Below are positions 43,684-53,056 of a DNA stretch of 64,000 nt, one piece after another. How positions within the stretch are numbered: the stretch's first letter is position 1; each line of letters starts with the position of its first letter. The notes under the pieces are model-generated. The model made no database searches. It saw nothing but the letters and a program-made list of their open reading frames with translations, and was not told the origin of the DNA. Source of the DNA: DAINPP01 sp036743375 (GTDB lineage: Bacteria; Thermotogota; Thermotogae; MWEM01). The stretch spans positions 31,322-95,321 of the forward strand of contig DAINPP010000004.1 of NCBI GenBank assembly GCA_036743375.1, given 5' to 3'. The position numbers were made by a program, and so were the translations under genes.

Positions 43684-44964
43684 ATGAAAAAAACGCTCAT
43701 TGTGTACTTTTCCTCATTTGTACTAATAGCCGTGTTCTTATACTTCCTTTCCATGTCCTGGATGAATTTTCTGTTCAAGCCAACACTCAGCAAAGAAATC
43801 ACTCAATTTCTCTCAGGGGTAGAAAACCTTCATCCGAATATGGATGAGGAAATATATGCCCAACTGAGTGACAGTTTGAAAAAAGCTGTCAGTGATTTGC
43901 CCTTGTTTTCATCGCAATATGACTATTTAATGAAAATTGCCCCTTCCTTTACAATCTTCAAAGATACTTTCACTTTTGTAGATTTTCGGGAAGAATCCCT
44001 GTATTCCGCGACGGTATTCCCTGTAGATTTTATTTTTTTAAATCACTCAGTAGTAGTGAGAAATTCCGTAGGCAACATCATTCCCTCGGGTTCAACCGTA
44101 GAAAAGATTAACGGAAAGCCCATAGCCGAAATCATGTCAGACTTCGAGGATTTGGTCTTCGCTTCAACCGCTGAAGAAAAGAGATTCTGGGTGATAGAAA
44201 GGGGTTATCTGACCCTTTATCCGGAATTTTTTAAAGCCTCGCAATACCACATTTCCTATCAACTCGATAGCATCGTAAAAGATGTTGTGATCAATACCAT
44301 TCCATGGAGGGAATATTCAAGCTGGAAAGAAAGATTGAATTCGGATTTGTTTGCCGTTTATGGCAATCAGAAAACGACCGTCCTGAAAATTAATAACCTG
44401 AATTATGATAATCGGAAGATCCATGATCTGAGATCCGTATTACAGACAATCGTTGAAGAAAATCCGGAGAACCTCGTAGTAGATGTTTCATACTGCAATG
44501 GACTTGATACGAATTATTATGCGGTTCAGCTGTTATTATCCTTTCTTACCGACCAGGAGAGTTACCTGATTCCGGAGTCAATTTCCAATCATTCTGAACA
44601 AGTTAACAAAATTGCCGTGATTCCCCAGGAAAAGAGCTATACAGGTAATTTATTCTTTCTGACATCGAGATATTCCATTTATCCACTCGTAAGAACTCTT
44701 CTTGCCTTTTCAGCAGAAAATAAGGTAGGATTGCTGGTCGGTGAGGTTCCCATTTCTGATTTCAATTATTTCTCAAACCCATTTTCAGAACCCTTGTATA
44801 ATTCGTATCTCGTCCCAAAAATTAACAGGCAATTGAATAAATTTACTCAGACCCCTATGGAAGAACTCTATTATAAATCCAGAACGTTTTTTCTTGACGA
44901 ATCTCTTATTCTGCTCAAAAATGACCCTGCATCTCTTTCATTTATATCTGACACATTACTTTAA
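43684..44964 (+). CDS. Membrane-anchored S41-like (C-terminal-processing protease-like) protein
   Basis: A 426-residue protein with one N-terminal membrane helix (about 5-28). The C-terminal half follows the S41 layout: N-L-V-V-D-V-S-Y-C-N-G, then G-N-L-F-F-L-T-S-R-Y-S, then L-L-A-F-S-A-E-N-K-V-G-L-L-V-G-E. The Ser in S-R-Y-S is where the nucleophile is expected, but the distal Lys is not obvious. The middle region has a V-E-K-I-N-G-K-P-I stretch that looks PDZ-like. It may be an inactive or divergent member. GAAGGAGGG precedes the ATG. Confidence 0.65.
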   Translation: MKKTLIVYFSSFVLIAVFLYFLSMSWMNFLFKPTLSKEITQFLSGVENLHPNMDEEIYAQLSDSLKKAVSDLPLFSSQYDYLMKIAPSFTIFKDTFTFVDFREESLYSATVFPVDFIFLNHSVVVRNSVGNIIPSGSTVEKINGKPIAEIMSDFEDLVFASTAEEKRFWVIERGYLTLYPEFFKASQYHISYQLDSIVKDVVINTIPWREYSSWKERLNSDLFAVYGNQKTTVLKINNLNYDNRKIHDLRSVLQTIVEENPENLVVDVSYCNGLDTNYYAVQLLLSFLTDQESYLIPESISNHSEQVNKIAVIPQEKSYTGNLFFLTSRYSIYPLVRTLLAFSAENKVGLLVGEVPISDFNYFSNPFSEPLYNSYLVPKINRQLNKFTQTPMEELYYKSRTFFLDESLILLKNDPASLSFISDTLL

Positions 44965-45050
44965 CTATTGTGAAATTTATGGTAAAATAGACAGTGCAGA
45001 TAAGGTTATCTTTTTAGATTTTAAGTCCTTAAAAGGTTGGTCCTCAAATA

Positions 45051-45962
45051 ATGGAAGTTTCTGGAGATTTATTCGATATAAAACATTTTTCAACACATGA
45101 TGGCCCGGGTATCAGAACAACGCTCTTTTTTTCCGGATGCCCTTTAAGTTGTTGGTGGTGTCATAACCCGGAAGGCATATTTGAAGAACAGATCAGGTTG
45201 CGGGACAGATATGTCCTTCATCATGATCAAAAGAGCTGCATACAATGCGGAACCTGTATGGCTGTTTGTCCTTCCGGGGCAATCCTGTTAGAAAATGGTC
45301 AAACACAAATAGACAACAACAAATGTACAGGATGTGGTCTTTGTATTAACCGTTGTCCCGGAAATGCCATTTATTCTTTGACTAAAAAATATACGATTTC
45401 CGAGATAATGAAAATTGTCAGGAAAGATGCCATTTTCTTTAAAGAATCCGGTGGGGGTGTAACGCTCTCAGGTGGTGAACCGTTTTATCAGAGTAAATTT
45501 CTTTTCGATCTGATTCACGAACTGAGAAAGGATGATATAGACGTATATGTTGATACCTCCGGCTATTTTCATTCAGGGTTGATCGAAAGGATAGAGGAAG
45601 TTTCACTTCTGTTTGATCTGAAGCTAATTGATGATACAAAGCACAGGAAATTTACCGGTGTTTCAAATGAACTTATATTGAAAAACCTGTTTAAATGCGA
45701 CGAAAAACGGATTAATACCGTTATCAGCATTCCCCTCATCCCGGAGATTAACACAGGGGAAGACGATGTTGATCAATTTATACAGATAATCGTTTCTCTT
45801 AAAAACATAAAAAAGATCCGTCTGCTTCAATATCACGACTTTGCCATTGGAAAGTATAAGAAGTTAGGAATACCCTATAAACTGAAAGCCTTAAAAAAAG
45901 ATGAAGAACAGTATAACAGGATCAGAGAAATATTTATCAAAAACGGGATAAGTTTAGTATAA
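45051..45962 (+). CDS. Glycyl radical enzyme activase (radical SAM)
   Basis: A 303-residue activase that uses S-adenosylmethionine to place a radical on the Gly of the enzyme encoded next. The radical-SAM cysteines are C30, C34 and C37 (context GCPLSCWWC). Two ferredoxin-type clusters follow (CIQCGTCMAVCP and CTGCGLCINRCP) as in activases of dehydratase-type enzymes, then T-L-S-G-G-E-P. The ATG has no strong ribosome site. The next gene starts 10 bases after the stop, behind AAGGTGAT. Confidence 0.92.
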   Translation: MEVSGDLFDIKHFSTHDGPGIRTTLFFSGCPLSCWWCHNPEGIFEEQIRLRDRYVLHHDQKSCIQCGTCMAVCPSGAILLENGQTQIDNNKCTGCGLCINRCPGNAIYSLTKKYTISEIMKIVRKDAIFFKESGGGVTLSGGEPFYQSKFLFDLIHELRKDDIDVYVDTSGYFHSGLIERIEEVSLLFDLKLIDDTKHRKFTGVSNELILKNLFKCDEKRINTVISIPLIPEINTGEDDVDQFIQIIVSLKNIKKIRLLQYHDFAIGKYKKLGIPYKLKALKKDEEQYNRIREIFIKNGISLV

Positions 45963-45972
45963 GGTGATTATC

Positions 45973-48327
45973 ATGACGGAAAGAATCAAGCGATTGAAAG
46001 AAATAAGTTTTCATACAAAACCATCTATCAGCAGCGAAAGGGCGCTCCTTGAAACGGCATTTTATTCAGAAAACGACGGTAAATATTCCATCCCCGTAAT
46101 GCGTGCTTCTTTTTTCAAGCATCTTTGTCAGAATCAGACGATTTATATAGGAAAAGATGAGTTGATCGTCGGCGAAAGAGGTCCTTCCCCCAAATGTGTT
46201 CCGACTTATCCGGAATTGACCTGCCACACGATTGATGATCTAAAAACGCTGAACGATAGAAAGATGACTGCCTATCAGGTATCAGAAAACGTATTGGAAG
46301 ATTACAGGCACAGGGTTATTCCCTATTGGAAAAACAGAAGCATCAGAAGCAAACTTTTTAAAAATGTGACGCCTGAATGGATGAGACTCTATCAGAGCGG
46401 ATTGTTCACAGAATTCATGGAACAGCGGGCACCCGGTCATACAACACTCGATGGAAAGATATACAGGATCGGAATGGCCGATTTTATTCATAAAATAGAT
46501 GAGGCAATCTCCAGTTTGGATTTCCTCGAAGATGCTTCTGCATTAAAGAAACTCGAAGAGCTGAAGGCGATGAAGCTCAGCTGTGAAGCGATTATCATTT
46601 TTGCGGAAAGACATTCGTCTCTCGCCTTAGAAATGGCCAAAAAAGAGTTAGATGATACAAGAAGGAGGGAATTGCTCAAGATTGCGGAAGTCTGTCATAA
46701 CGTTCCCCGAAATAAACCGGAAACATTACATGAAGCGCTTCAGATGTATTGGTTTGTTCATCTCGGAACCATCATGGAACTTAACGGCTGGGATTCGATG
46801 AACCCCGGACATATTGACCAGCATGTAAATCCGTTTTTCCTAAAGGATCTGAACGATGGGAATGTTGATGAAGAGGCTGCAAGGGAGCTCATCGAATGCT
46901 TTCTCATCAAATTCAACAATCAGCCGGCTCCTCCCAAAGTAGGGGTAACCGCAGAAGAAAGCGGGACGTATAATGATTTTACCAATATTAACCTCGCGGG
47001 ATTGAAAGCAGATGGCTCTTCTGGTGCAAATGAAACTTCTTATCTGTTTCTGGAATCTATTGATGAACTGCATCTCCTTCAACCTGGAAACAACCTGCAG
47101 CTTTCGAAAGACACGCCGGATGATTTTTTCTTTGCCGTCATGAAAGTAATCAAAAAGGGTTATGGTTATCCTTCCGTTTTTAATGCGGACGGGGTCGTAA
47201 AACAGCTGACAAATCAGGGTAAAACCATCGAAGATTCTAGAGAGGGAGGCTGCAGCGGTTGTATTGAAACCGGTGCATTCGGAAAAGAGGCCTATATTCT
47301 GACCGGCTATCTCAACGTGCCAAAAGTTCTTGAACTGACTCTGTTTAACGGGCTTGATCCACTCACCGATCAAATGACGGGAATTGCCACGGGAGAAACT
47401 TTTCAGGATTTTCACAGTTTATACGGAGCCTTCGAAAGGCAGCTTGACTATGTGGTCAGTGAAAAATTAAAGATGAATAATCTGTTTGAAGCCATATACG
47501 CATCCAATATGCCTGCCCCGTTTCTCTCCGTATTAATAGATGATTGTATTAAAAATGGCAGGGATTACTATGACGGTGGTGCAAGGTACAATACGAATTA
47601 TATACAATGCTGTGGGATAGGGACGATAGCCGATAGTCTTGCAGCCATCAAGAAGCATGTCTTTGATGAGAAGCATATTCCTTTAAAAACCCTATTGACT
47701 GCCCTTAAAAATGATTTTAAAGGCAGTGAACCTCTACGCTTATCTCTTAAAAACAAAACACCTTTTTATGGGAACGATGATGATTTTGCCGATGATCTCG
47801 CTGTAGAGGTATTTAATACACTTTATAAAACCATCCATGAACGAAACAGCACCAAGGGCCAAACTTATCAGATTAATTTTCTTTCGACAACCTGTCATGT
47901 TTATTTCGGGAAAAAGCTTGGCGCTACTCCAAACGGGAGACGATCACATACACCGTTATCAGACGGAACTTCACCATCTCATGGTGCCGATAGAAATGGG
48001 CCTTCCAGTGTGATAAAATCATTAAGTAAATTAGATCAGGAACATACCGGCGGGACCCTTTTAAATCAGAAAATTCTTCCGGAATTACTTAAAACGGACG
48101 AAGACATCAGGAAGATGATGTTGTTGATCAGAACCTATTTTAAATTGGGAGGGCATCATATCCAATTTAATGTGATTAATTCAGAAAAGTTGATTGATGC
48201 ACAGAAAAATCCAGACAAATATGCCGGATTACTTGTGCGTGTGGCCGGTTACAGCGATTATTTTGTTGATCTTGATATAGAACATCAAAATGAGATAATC
48301 TCAAGAACTCAACAGGGAGTGTGGTAA
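45973..48327 (+). CDS. hypD: Glycyl radical enzyme, trans-4-hydroxy-L-proline dehydratase (HypD) type
   Basis: A 784-residue glycyl radical enzyme. The thiyl/base pair is C430 and E432 (context GGCSGCIETGAFG), and the glycyl radical site is G759 (context RVAGYSD). Aligned by eye to Clostridioides difficile HypD with a constant offset of 4, its active-site residues H160, D278, S334, D339, F340, C434, E436 and Y450 (from memory) all have the same residue here: H156, D274, S330, D335, F336, C430, E432 and Y446. This strongly supports dehydration of hydroxyproline to pyrroline-5-carboxylate. A pyrroline-5-carboxylate reductase is not nearby. ATG 45973 was chosen for its AAGGTGAT. Confidence 0.82.
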   Translation: MTERIKRLKEISFHTKPSISSERALLETAFYSENDGKYSIPVMRASFFKHLCQNQTIYIGKDELIVGERGPSPKCVPTYPELTCHTIDDLKTLNDRKMTAYQVSENVLEDYRHRVIPYWKNRSIRSKLFKNVTPEWMRLYQSGLFTEFMEQRAPGHTTLDGKIYRIGMADFIHKIDEAISSLDFLEDASALKKLEELKAMKLSCEAIIIFAERHSSLALEMAKKELDDTRRRELLKIAEVCHNVPRNKPETLHEALQMYWFVHLGTIMELNGWDSMNPGHIDQHVNPFFLKDLNDGNVDEEAARELIECFLIKFNNQPAPPKVGVTAEESGTYNDFTNINLAGLKADGSSGANETSYLFLESIDELHLLQPGNNLQLSKDTPDDFFFAVMKVIKKGYGYPSVFNADGVVKQLTNQGKTIEDSREGGCSGCIETGAFGKEAYILTGYLNVPKVLELTLFNGLDPLTDQMTGIATGETFQDFHSLYGAFERQLDYVVSEKLKMNNLFEAIYASNMPAPFLSVLIDDCIKNGRDYYDGGARYNTNYIQCCGIGTIADSLAAIKKHVFDEKHIPLKTLLTALKNDFKGSEPLRLSLKNKTPFYGNDDDFADDLAVEVFNTLYKTIHERNSTKGQTYQINFLSTTCHVYFGKKLGATPNGRRSHTPLSDGTSPSHGADRNGPSSVIKSLSKLDQEHTGGTLLNQKILPELLKTDEDIRKMMLLIRTYFKLGGHHIQFNVINSEKLIDAQKNPDKYAGLLVRVAGYSDYFVDLDIEHQNEIISRTQQGVW

Positions 48328-48330
48328 AAA

Positions 48331-49056
48331 ATGGAGAAGACACTCAAGATTTTATTAGCGGAAGACGATCTGATAAGCAGGCGCTTAATAAAAATTCTGA
48401 TCGATAAAATAGGTTATCAGATAACAACCGTTGAGAATGGGCAACAGGTTATAGAAGAAATGAAAAATGACGATTACGATCTGATTCTCATGGATATACA
48501 GATGCCAATTTTAGACGGTCTTGAAGCTACTAAAAAAATAAGGCTGATAGAGAATGAAGAGCAGTTAAAAAGAATTCCCGTGATAGCCGTTACCGCTCAT
48601 GCAATGGTCGGCGACAGGGAAAAGTGTTTAAGTTCGGGCATGGATGATTACATGACAAAGCCGATAGAAGAAGTCGAACTGATAAAAAAGATCAGAGAAT
48701 ATACGAATAAAGACGAGACCCTGAAAATAGGCAATATAGACAGATTATCTGATTTGTTGGGGAATATGGATGATGTGGTAGAAATCATCAATGATTTCAT
48801 CTCTTATTATCCGGAACAGCTGGAAAAAATGCAATCCGCTTACGATGATTCGGATTGGACGACCTTAAAAGATCTTGCACATAAACTCAAGGGGAGTGTC
48901 TCCAATTTTGAAGCCGATCAGGTTGTAACCTGCTGTAAAAAGATAGAAATATTCGCAAAAGAGGGGAACAGGGAACAAATCGACAGAGAGATGAAAAAAC
49001 TGTCTGCAGGTATCGAACAGTTAAAAAATTATCTTTTACAACAGATAAAAAAATAG
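48331..49056 (+). CDS. REC-HPt two-component protein
   Basis: A 241-residue fusion: a receiver domain (about 1-125) with acidic pocket D11/D12 region, phospho-acceptor D55 (context LILMDIQMP) and K110 (context MTKPIEE), then a histidine phosphotransfer domain (about 140-241) with H184 (context LAHKLKGS). There is no DNA-binding output domain. It starts 3 bases after hypD and precedes the BTAD regulator by 9, so the three are co-transcribed. No sensor kinase is in the window, so its phospho-donor is unknown. Confidence 0.9.
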   Translation: MEKTLKILLAEDDLISRRLIKILIDKIGYQITTVENGQQVIEEMKNDDYDLILMDIQMPILDGLEATKKIRLIENEEQLKRIPVIAVTAHAMVGDREKCLSSGMDDYMTKPIEEVELIKKIREYTNKDETLKIGNIDRLSDLLGNMDDVVEIINDFISYYPEQLEKMQSAYDDSDWTTLKDLAHKLKGSVSNFEADQVVTCCKKIEIFAKEGNREQIDREMKKLSAGIEQLKNYLLQQIKK

Positions 49057-49065
49057 GAGGCTATT

Positions 49066-50226
49066 ATGCAGTCAGAATTCAATGGATATATACAAACATT
49101 TGGCACTCTGGGTTTTTATAAGAATGGTGAATTGTACGAAGATGATTTTCCCGGGGCAAAAAAATCATTGGATATCTTTAAATATTTACTCTGTAACTAT
49201 AAACGAAAAAATTTAAAAAAGGAAATTTGTGATATTTTCTGGCCAAATATGTGTGAAAACAAGGCAAAACAGAATTTATCGTCAAATTTGTATTACTTAA
49301 GAAAAGGGCTGGATTTGATTTATCAGAAAGACTCTTTCGGGAAATTCTTCATCAGATCAAATTCACATTTATGTTGGTTAAACAGACCTTTAGAACTCGA
49401 ATACGATTTTGAAATGTTTGAAGGGTTTCTTGCAAAGGCTTCAGAACAGCTTTCAGATAAAATAAAGGAAGAGCATTTGATTAATGCCATTCAGCTGTAT
49501 AAGGGTGATTTTTTCCAAAATGCAGATGAACCCTGGATCATATCAAAAAGAAAATTTTACCAGGAAAAGGCAATAGAAATTATACTCAATCTCATTGAAA
49601 TAGAAAAAAATAAGCCCGATGGTAATCCTGAGATATACTTTGATAAGGCTTTAAAAATAAATCCAACAGAAGAGCGAATTATATTTGAAAAGATAAAATA
49701 TTTAGCCGAATCCAACGATTTGCTCGGCGCGGTAAACTGTTACAGAGAATATAAAAAGGAATTGATCGATAAATACAAGATAACTTCCTCTCCAAAAATA
49801 GATGAGTTTATGGCTCTCATTACCAAGGATTATAAAGTAGAAGCCATACCAAAACACTTTACTGAAAATGCAAATTATGTTAATATGGGAAAATTTCAGG
49901 AAATCTGTTCCTATGAGCTCAGAAGAAGGGATCCGAAATCGTTGCTTCTCACGCTGAATTTTAGTGAATTGAGTGACAAGGCCTTTGAAAGAAGGGGCTT
50001 CTCAAGAGATTTTTTTATGAAAATAAGACTCGGTGATCGTGTGACATTTGCTTCCGGAAACGTTTTTGTCCTTTTTTCTGAAGCCGATAAACTTTCACTG
50101 CCAATTTTAATTAACAAATTCTTCCCGGTCTTTGAAAAGTATTGTAAAGGCGCCAGGATAAAGTACAAATGGCATGAGATGAACCATAAAAAGACAAAAC
50201 TCATTACCTATGGTGAATGGAAATAA
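49066..50226 (+). CDS. BTAD-type transcriptional regulator with degenerate GGDEF-like tail
   Basis: A 386-residue protein. The N-terminal winged helix (about 8-100) has the OmpR/SARP-like segment F-W-P-N-x-x-E-N-K-A-K-Q-N-L-S-S-N-L-Y-Y-L-R. A BTAD helical repeat domain follows (about 110-255), with Y-x-G-D-F-F-x-x-x-x-x-x-W. The last 120 residues resemble a diguanylate-cyclase scaffold: L-R-R-R-D-P and later R-L-G-D-R-V-T-F-A-S-G-N-V-F-V-L-F, with S-G-N-V-F where GGDEF would be, so it should be inactive. AGGAGG precedes the ATG. It probably regulates the hypD operon or downstream genes. Confidence 0.78.
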   Translation: MQSEFNGYIQTFGTLGFYKNGELYEDDFPGAKKSLDIFKYLLCNYKRKNLKKEICDIFWPNMCENKAKQNLSSNLYYLRKGLDLIYQKDSFGKFFIRSNSHLCWLNRPLELEYDFEMFEGFLAKASEQLSDKIKEEHLINAIQLYKGDFFQNADEPWIISKRKFYQEKAIEIILNLIEIEKNKPDGNPEIYFDKALKINPTEERIIFEKIKYLAESNDLLGAVNCYREYKKELIDKYKITSSPKIDEFMALITKDYKVEAIPKHFTENANYVNMGKFQEICSYELRRRDPKSLLLTLNFSELSDKAFERRGFSRDFFMKIRLGDRVTFASGNVFVLFSEADKLSLPILINKFFPVFEKYCKGARIKYKWHEMNHKKTKLITYGEWK

Positions 50227-50250
50227 TATCAATAAAGAGGTGATATACGG

Positions 50251-51528
50251 ATGTTGGACATTAAAGAAATCAGAAATAATCCAGACAAAGTAAAAAAAGC
50301 AATGACCACGCGAAACGAAAACCCTGAAACGATTGAAGAAATTCTTTCGTTAGATGAAAAGAGAAGGGACATTATCCAGAAGGCAGATGAATTAAAGGCA
50401 TTAAGAAATCAGCTCTCTAAAAGCGTTGCCAAATTGAAATCACAGGGAAATCATGAAGAAGCCTCAAAAAATATTACTGAAAGTAAAAATATTGGAAATC
50501 AGATAAAAGAATATGATGAGGAATTAAAGGAAGTCGAAGAAAAACAAAACGAGATACTCGCACAGCTTCCAAACCTCCCGTCCGTTAATACCCCCGTTGG
50601 AAAGGATGAAACTGAAAACGTTGAGATATTAAAGTGGGGAACGCCAAGAGAATTTTCTTTCGATCCAAAACCTCATTGGGAAATCGGACCCGATCTTGGA
50701 ATGATGGATTTTGAACGCGCTTCAAAGCTCAGCGGTTCTAGATTTGTTGTCCTCAGGAGTCAGATAGCAAGGCTTGAAAGGGCACTTATCAGTTTCATGT
50801 TAGATACCCATACTGAAAACGGCTATACGGAGGTTAACGTACCCTATCTGGTAAAGAGAGAAACCATGTATGCCACCGGTCAGTTACCAAAATTTGAAGA
50901 AGAGGCTTACAAGACGACTCCGGATGATATGTTCCTGATCCCCACCGCAGAGGTCTTTCTTGCCGGTATGCATAAGGATGATATCATCGAATACTCGGAA
51001 CTGCCTCTGAATTACTGCGCCTATTCCGCCTGTTTCAGAAGAGAAGCTGGAAGTTACGGAAAAGATGTAAGGGGAATGATAAGAGTCCATCAATTTGAAA
51101 AAGTAGAGCTTGTAAAATATACGACTGCTGAGACTTCCTATGAAGAACTTGAGAAATTGACAAATGCCGCTGAAAACATCTTGAAATCTTTAGAACTTCC
51201 TTACAGGAAGATCCAGCTTTGTACGGGAGATCTCGGCTTCGGTTCAGCGCTGACTTATGACCTTGAAGTCTGGCTTCCTTCATACAATGCCTATAAAGAG
51301 ATATCCTCCTGTTCAAACGATATCGATTTTCAGGGTAGAAGGGCAAATATGAGATACCGAAACAAGGAAAACAGGCTGGAATACGTCCATACATTAAACG
51401 GTTCAGGACTTGCGGTAGGAAGGACACTCGTTGCGGTTCTCGAAAACTATCAGAACGAAGATGGTTCCGTCACCGTACCCGAAGTTCTTAGAAAATATAT
51501 GGGGGGAACAGAAAGAATTTTTGGGTGA
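50251..51528 (+). CDS. serS: Seryl-tRNA synthetase
   Basis: A 425-residue class II synthetase that charges tRNA-Ser. The N-terminal coiled-coil arm (about 25-105) and the class II motifs are present: motif 2 around C-F-R-R-E-A-G-S-Y-G-K-D-x-R-G, and motif 3 N-G-S-G-L-A-V-G-R-T. AGAGGTGAT precedes the ATG. It starts 24 bases after the BTAD gene and has no T-box-like leader, so it may be read through from the hypD operon. Confidence 0.97.
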   Translation: MLDIKEIRNNPDKVKKAMTTRNENPETIEEILSLDEKRRDIIQKADELKALRNQLSKSVAKLKSQGNHEEASKNITESKNIGNQIKEYDEELKEVEEKQNEILAQLPNLPSVNTPVGKDETENVEILKWGTPREFSFDPKPHWEIGPDLGMMDFERASKLSGSRFVVLRSQIARLERALISFMLDTHTENGYTEVNVPYLVKRETMYATGQLPKFEEEAYKTTPDDMFLIPTAEVFLAGMHKDDIIEYSELPLNYCAYSACFRREAGSYGKDVRGMIRVHQFEKVELVKYTTAETSYEELEKLTNAAENILKSLELPYRKIQLCTGDLGFGSALTYDLEVWLPSYNAYKEISSCSNDIDFQGRRANMRYRNKENRLEYVHTLNGSGLAVGRTLVAVLENYQNEDGSVTVPEVLRKYMGGTERIFG

Positions 51529-51582
51529 GTTTGAACTTTTTTATATTACGGGGAGTCTAAAGAGTAGAAGAGTGAAAAATAG

Positions 51583-51617
51583 AAACCCCTCATAAATATA
51601 GAAAATTAAACCCCTCA
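51583..51617 (+). repeat. Short direct repeat AAACCCCTCA
   Basis: AAACCCCTCA occurs at 51583-51592 and 51608-51617, 25 bases apart, in the spacer after serS. No function is evident. Confidence 0.4.
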
Positions 51618-51621
51618 CAAG

Positions 51622-51656
51622 AAAAGCGGTCTATCCCCCCAGACCGCTTTTGTGTT
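51622..51656 (+). terminator. Intrinsic terminator after serS
   Basis: AAAAGCGGTCT (51622-51632) and AGACCGCTTTT (51641-51651) form an 11-bp stem with an 8-base C-rich loop and a short T-run. It ends the plus-strand transcript from the hypD-serS region. Confidence 0.82.
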
Positions 51657-51691
51657 GTTTATTATATTCTTTTGCAAAAGGGGAATCACAT

Positions 51692-52981
51692 ATGAACACA
51701 GATGAAAAAAAGGCTATTATCAATATTCTTAAAAAGGAAGTAGTTCCTGCTTTAGGGTGCACCGAACCTATTGCAGTAGCCCTTGCGGCGGCAAAATGCA
51801 GGGAAACGCTGAATGAACCGATAGGGGAGCTAAAGGTCTTTGTCAGCCCAAATCTTTTTAAAAACGGTATGGGGGTCGGTATTCCCGGAACAGGTATGGT
51901 AGGCCTTCCCATCGCGGCAGCGCTCGGCGCAAGTGGTGGTTCATCGAGGTTTGGACTCGAGGTATTAAAACATGTCAAAGCAAGAGATATCCTCTCCGCG
52001 AAAGAAATGCTCAAAGAGGGGATTGTAACAATAGAAATCAAAAAACATGAAAATCCTCTCTTTGTCGAATGCATTTGTTTCAGCAGGGACAAGGTCCATG
52101 AATCAAAAGTCATCATTCAGCAGGAACACTCAAACATCGTTTTGATCGAAAAAGATGAAAAGGCAATTTTCGAAAAGAAAGACGAAATGCCGAGAAGCGG
52201 TGATGAATTGAATGCTTCTTTCCTGTCATTTAAAAAGATCATCGAGTTCATCAACACGGTAGATATTTCCGAGATAGACTTTCTGATAGAGGCCGTAAGA
52301 CTGAACAAAGCGATTGCCGAAGAGGGTTTGAATGACGGCTATGGTCTTAATATAGGTAAAACGATGCTTGATGACAAAAATTCAAAGATATTCAGTTCAG
52401 GATGTACTGCCACATCTGCCATTGCACTTACGGCGGCAGCGGCAGATGCAAGAATGTCCGGATGCGTATTACCCGCCATGAGTAACAGCGGTAGTGGTAA
52501 TCAGGGAATCAACGCCACCGTCCCAATAGTGGCTTATGCCAATAAAGAGAATATCAGTGAGGAACAGATGTTGCGTTCCCTGGCCTTGAGCCATCTGTTG
52601 ACCATACACATCAAATCCTATCTTGGAAGGTTGTCCGCCCTTTGCGGAGTAGTGGCCGCATCTACCGGGGCGAGTGCTGCACTCTGCTATCTTATGGGCG
52701 GAAATGAAAAACAGATAGAAATGGCTATAAACAACATGATTGCAAATCTGACCGGTATGATCTGCGATGGAGCAAAACCCGGTTGCGCGCTGAAAGTTGC
52801 TTCAGGCGTAAATGCCGCTTTTCTTTCTGCTTCATTGGCACTCGGTATGAAAGGGGCAACCCAGTATGATGGGATCGTTGATAATGATGTAGAAAAGACC
52901 ATGAAAAACCTCGCCAACATAGGGGCGGAAGCGATGAAGATGACCGACGAATATATTCTTAATATAATGGTTTGTAAATAA
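51692..52981 (+). CDS. CyuA/YhaM (UPF0597) family protein, cysteine desulfidase-like
   Basis: A 429-residue protein of the UPF0597 family, related to the serine dehydratase alpha domain. CyuA members are Fe-S L-cysteine desulfidases. Family segments are P-A-L-G-C-T-E-P-I-A-V-A-L-A near the N-terminus, S-G-C-T-A-T-S, S-N-S-G-S-G-N-Q-G-I and L-C-G-V-V-A-A-S-T-G-A. The conserved cysteines fit a 4Fe-4S cluster. Serine or cysteine deamination would suit an amino-acid fermenter. I chose the ATG at 51692 for its AAAGGGGA; the open frame upstream runs into the terminator. Confidence 0.87.
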   Translation: MNTDEKKAIINILKKEVVPALGCTEPIAVALAAAKCRETLNEPIGELKVFVSPNLFKNGMGVGIPGTGMVGLPIAAALGASGGSSRFGLEVLKHVKARDILSAKEMLKEGIVTIEIKKHENPLFVECICFSRDKVHESKVIIQQEHSNIVLIEKDEKAIFEKKDEMPRSGDELNASFLSFKKIIEFINTVDISEIDFLIEAVRLNKAIAEEGLNDGYGLNIGKTMLDDKNSKIFSSGCTATSAIALTAAAADARMSGCVLPAMSNSGSGNQGINATVPIVAYANKENISEEQMLRSLALSHLLTIHIKSYLGRLSALCGVVAASTGASAALCYLMGGNEKQIEMAINNMIANLTGMICDGAKPGCALKVASGVNAAFLSASLALGMKGATQYDGIVDNDVEKTMKNLANIGAEAMKMTDEYILNIMVCK

Positions 52982-53056
52982 AATCAGTAAAATCAGACAG
53001 TTTTTTTCATATATACTTATGATAATAATGGTATCATCGGGTATATTAAGTTTTAG

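Noticed and set aside
53015..53040. ATGATA/TATCAT dyad before recQ as an operator
   Set aside because: The arms are short and AT-rich and are expected by chance in such spacer sequence.
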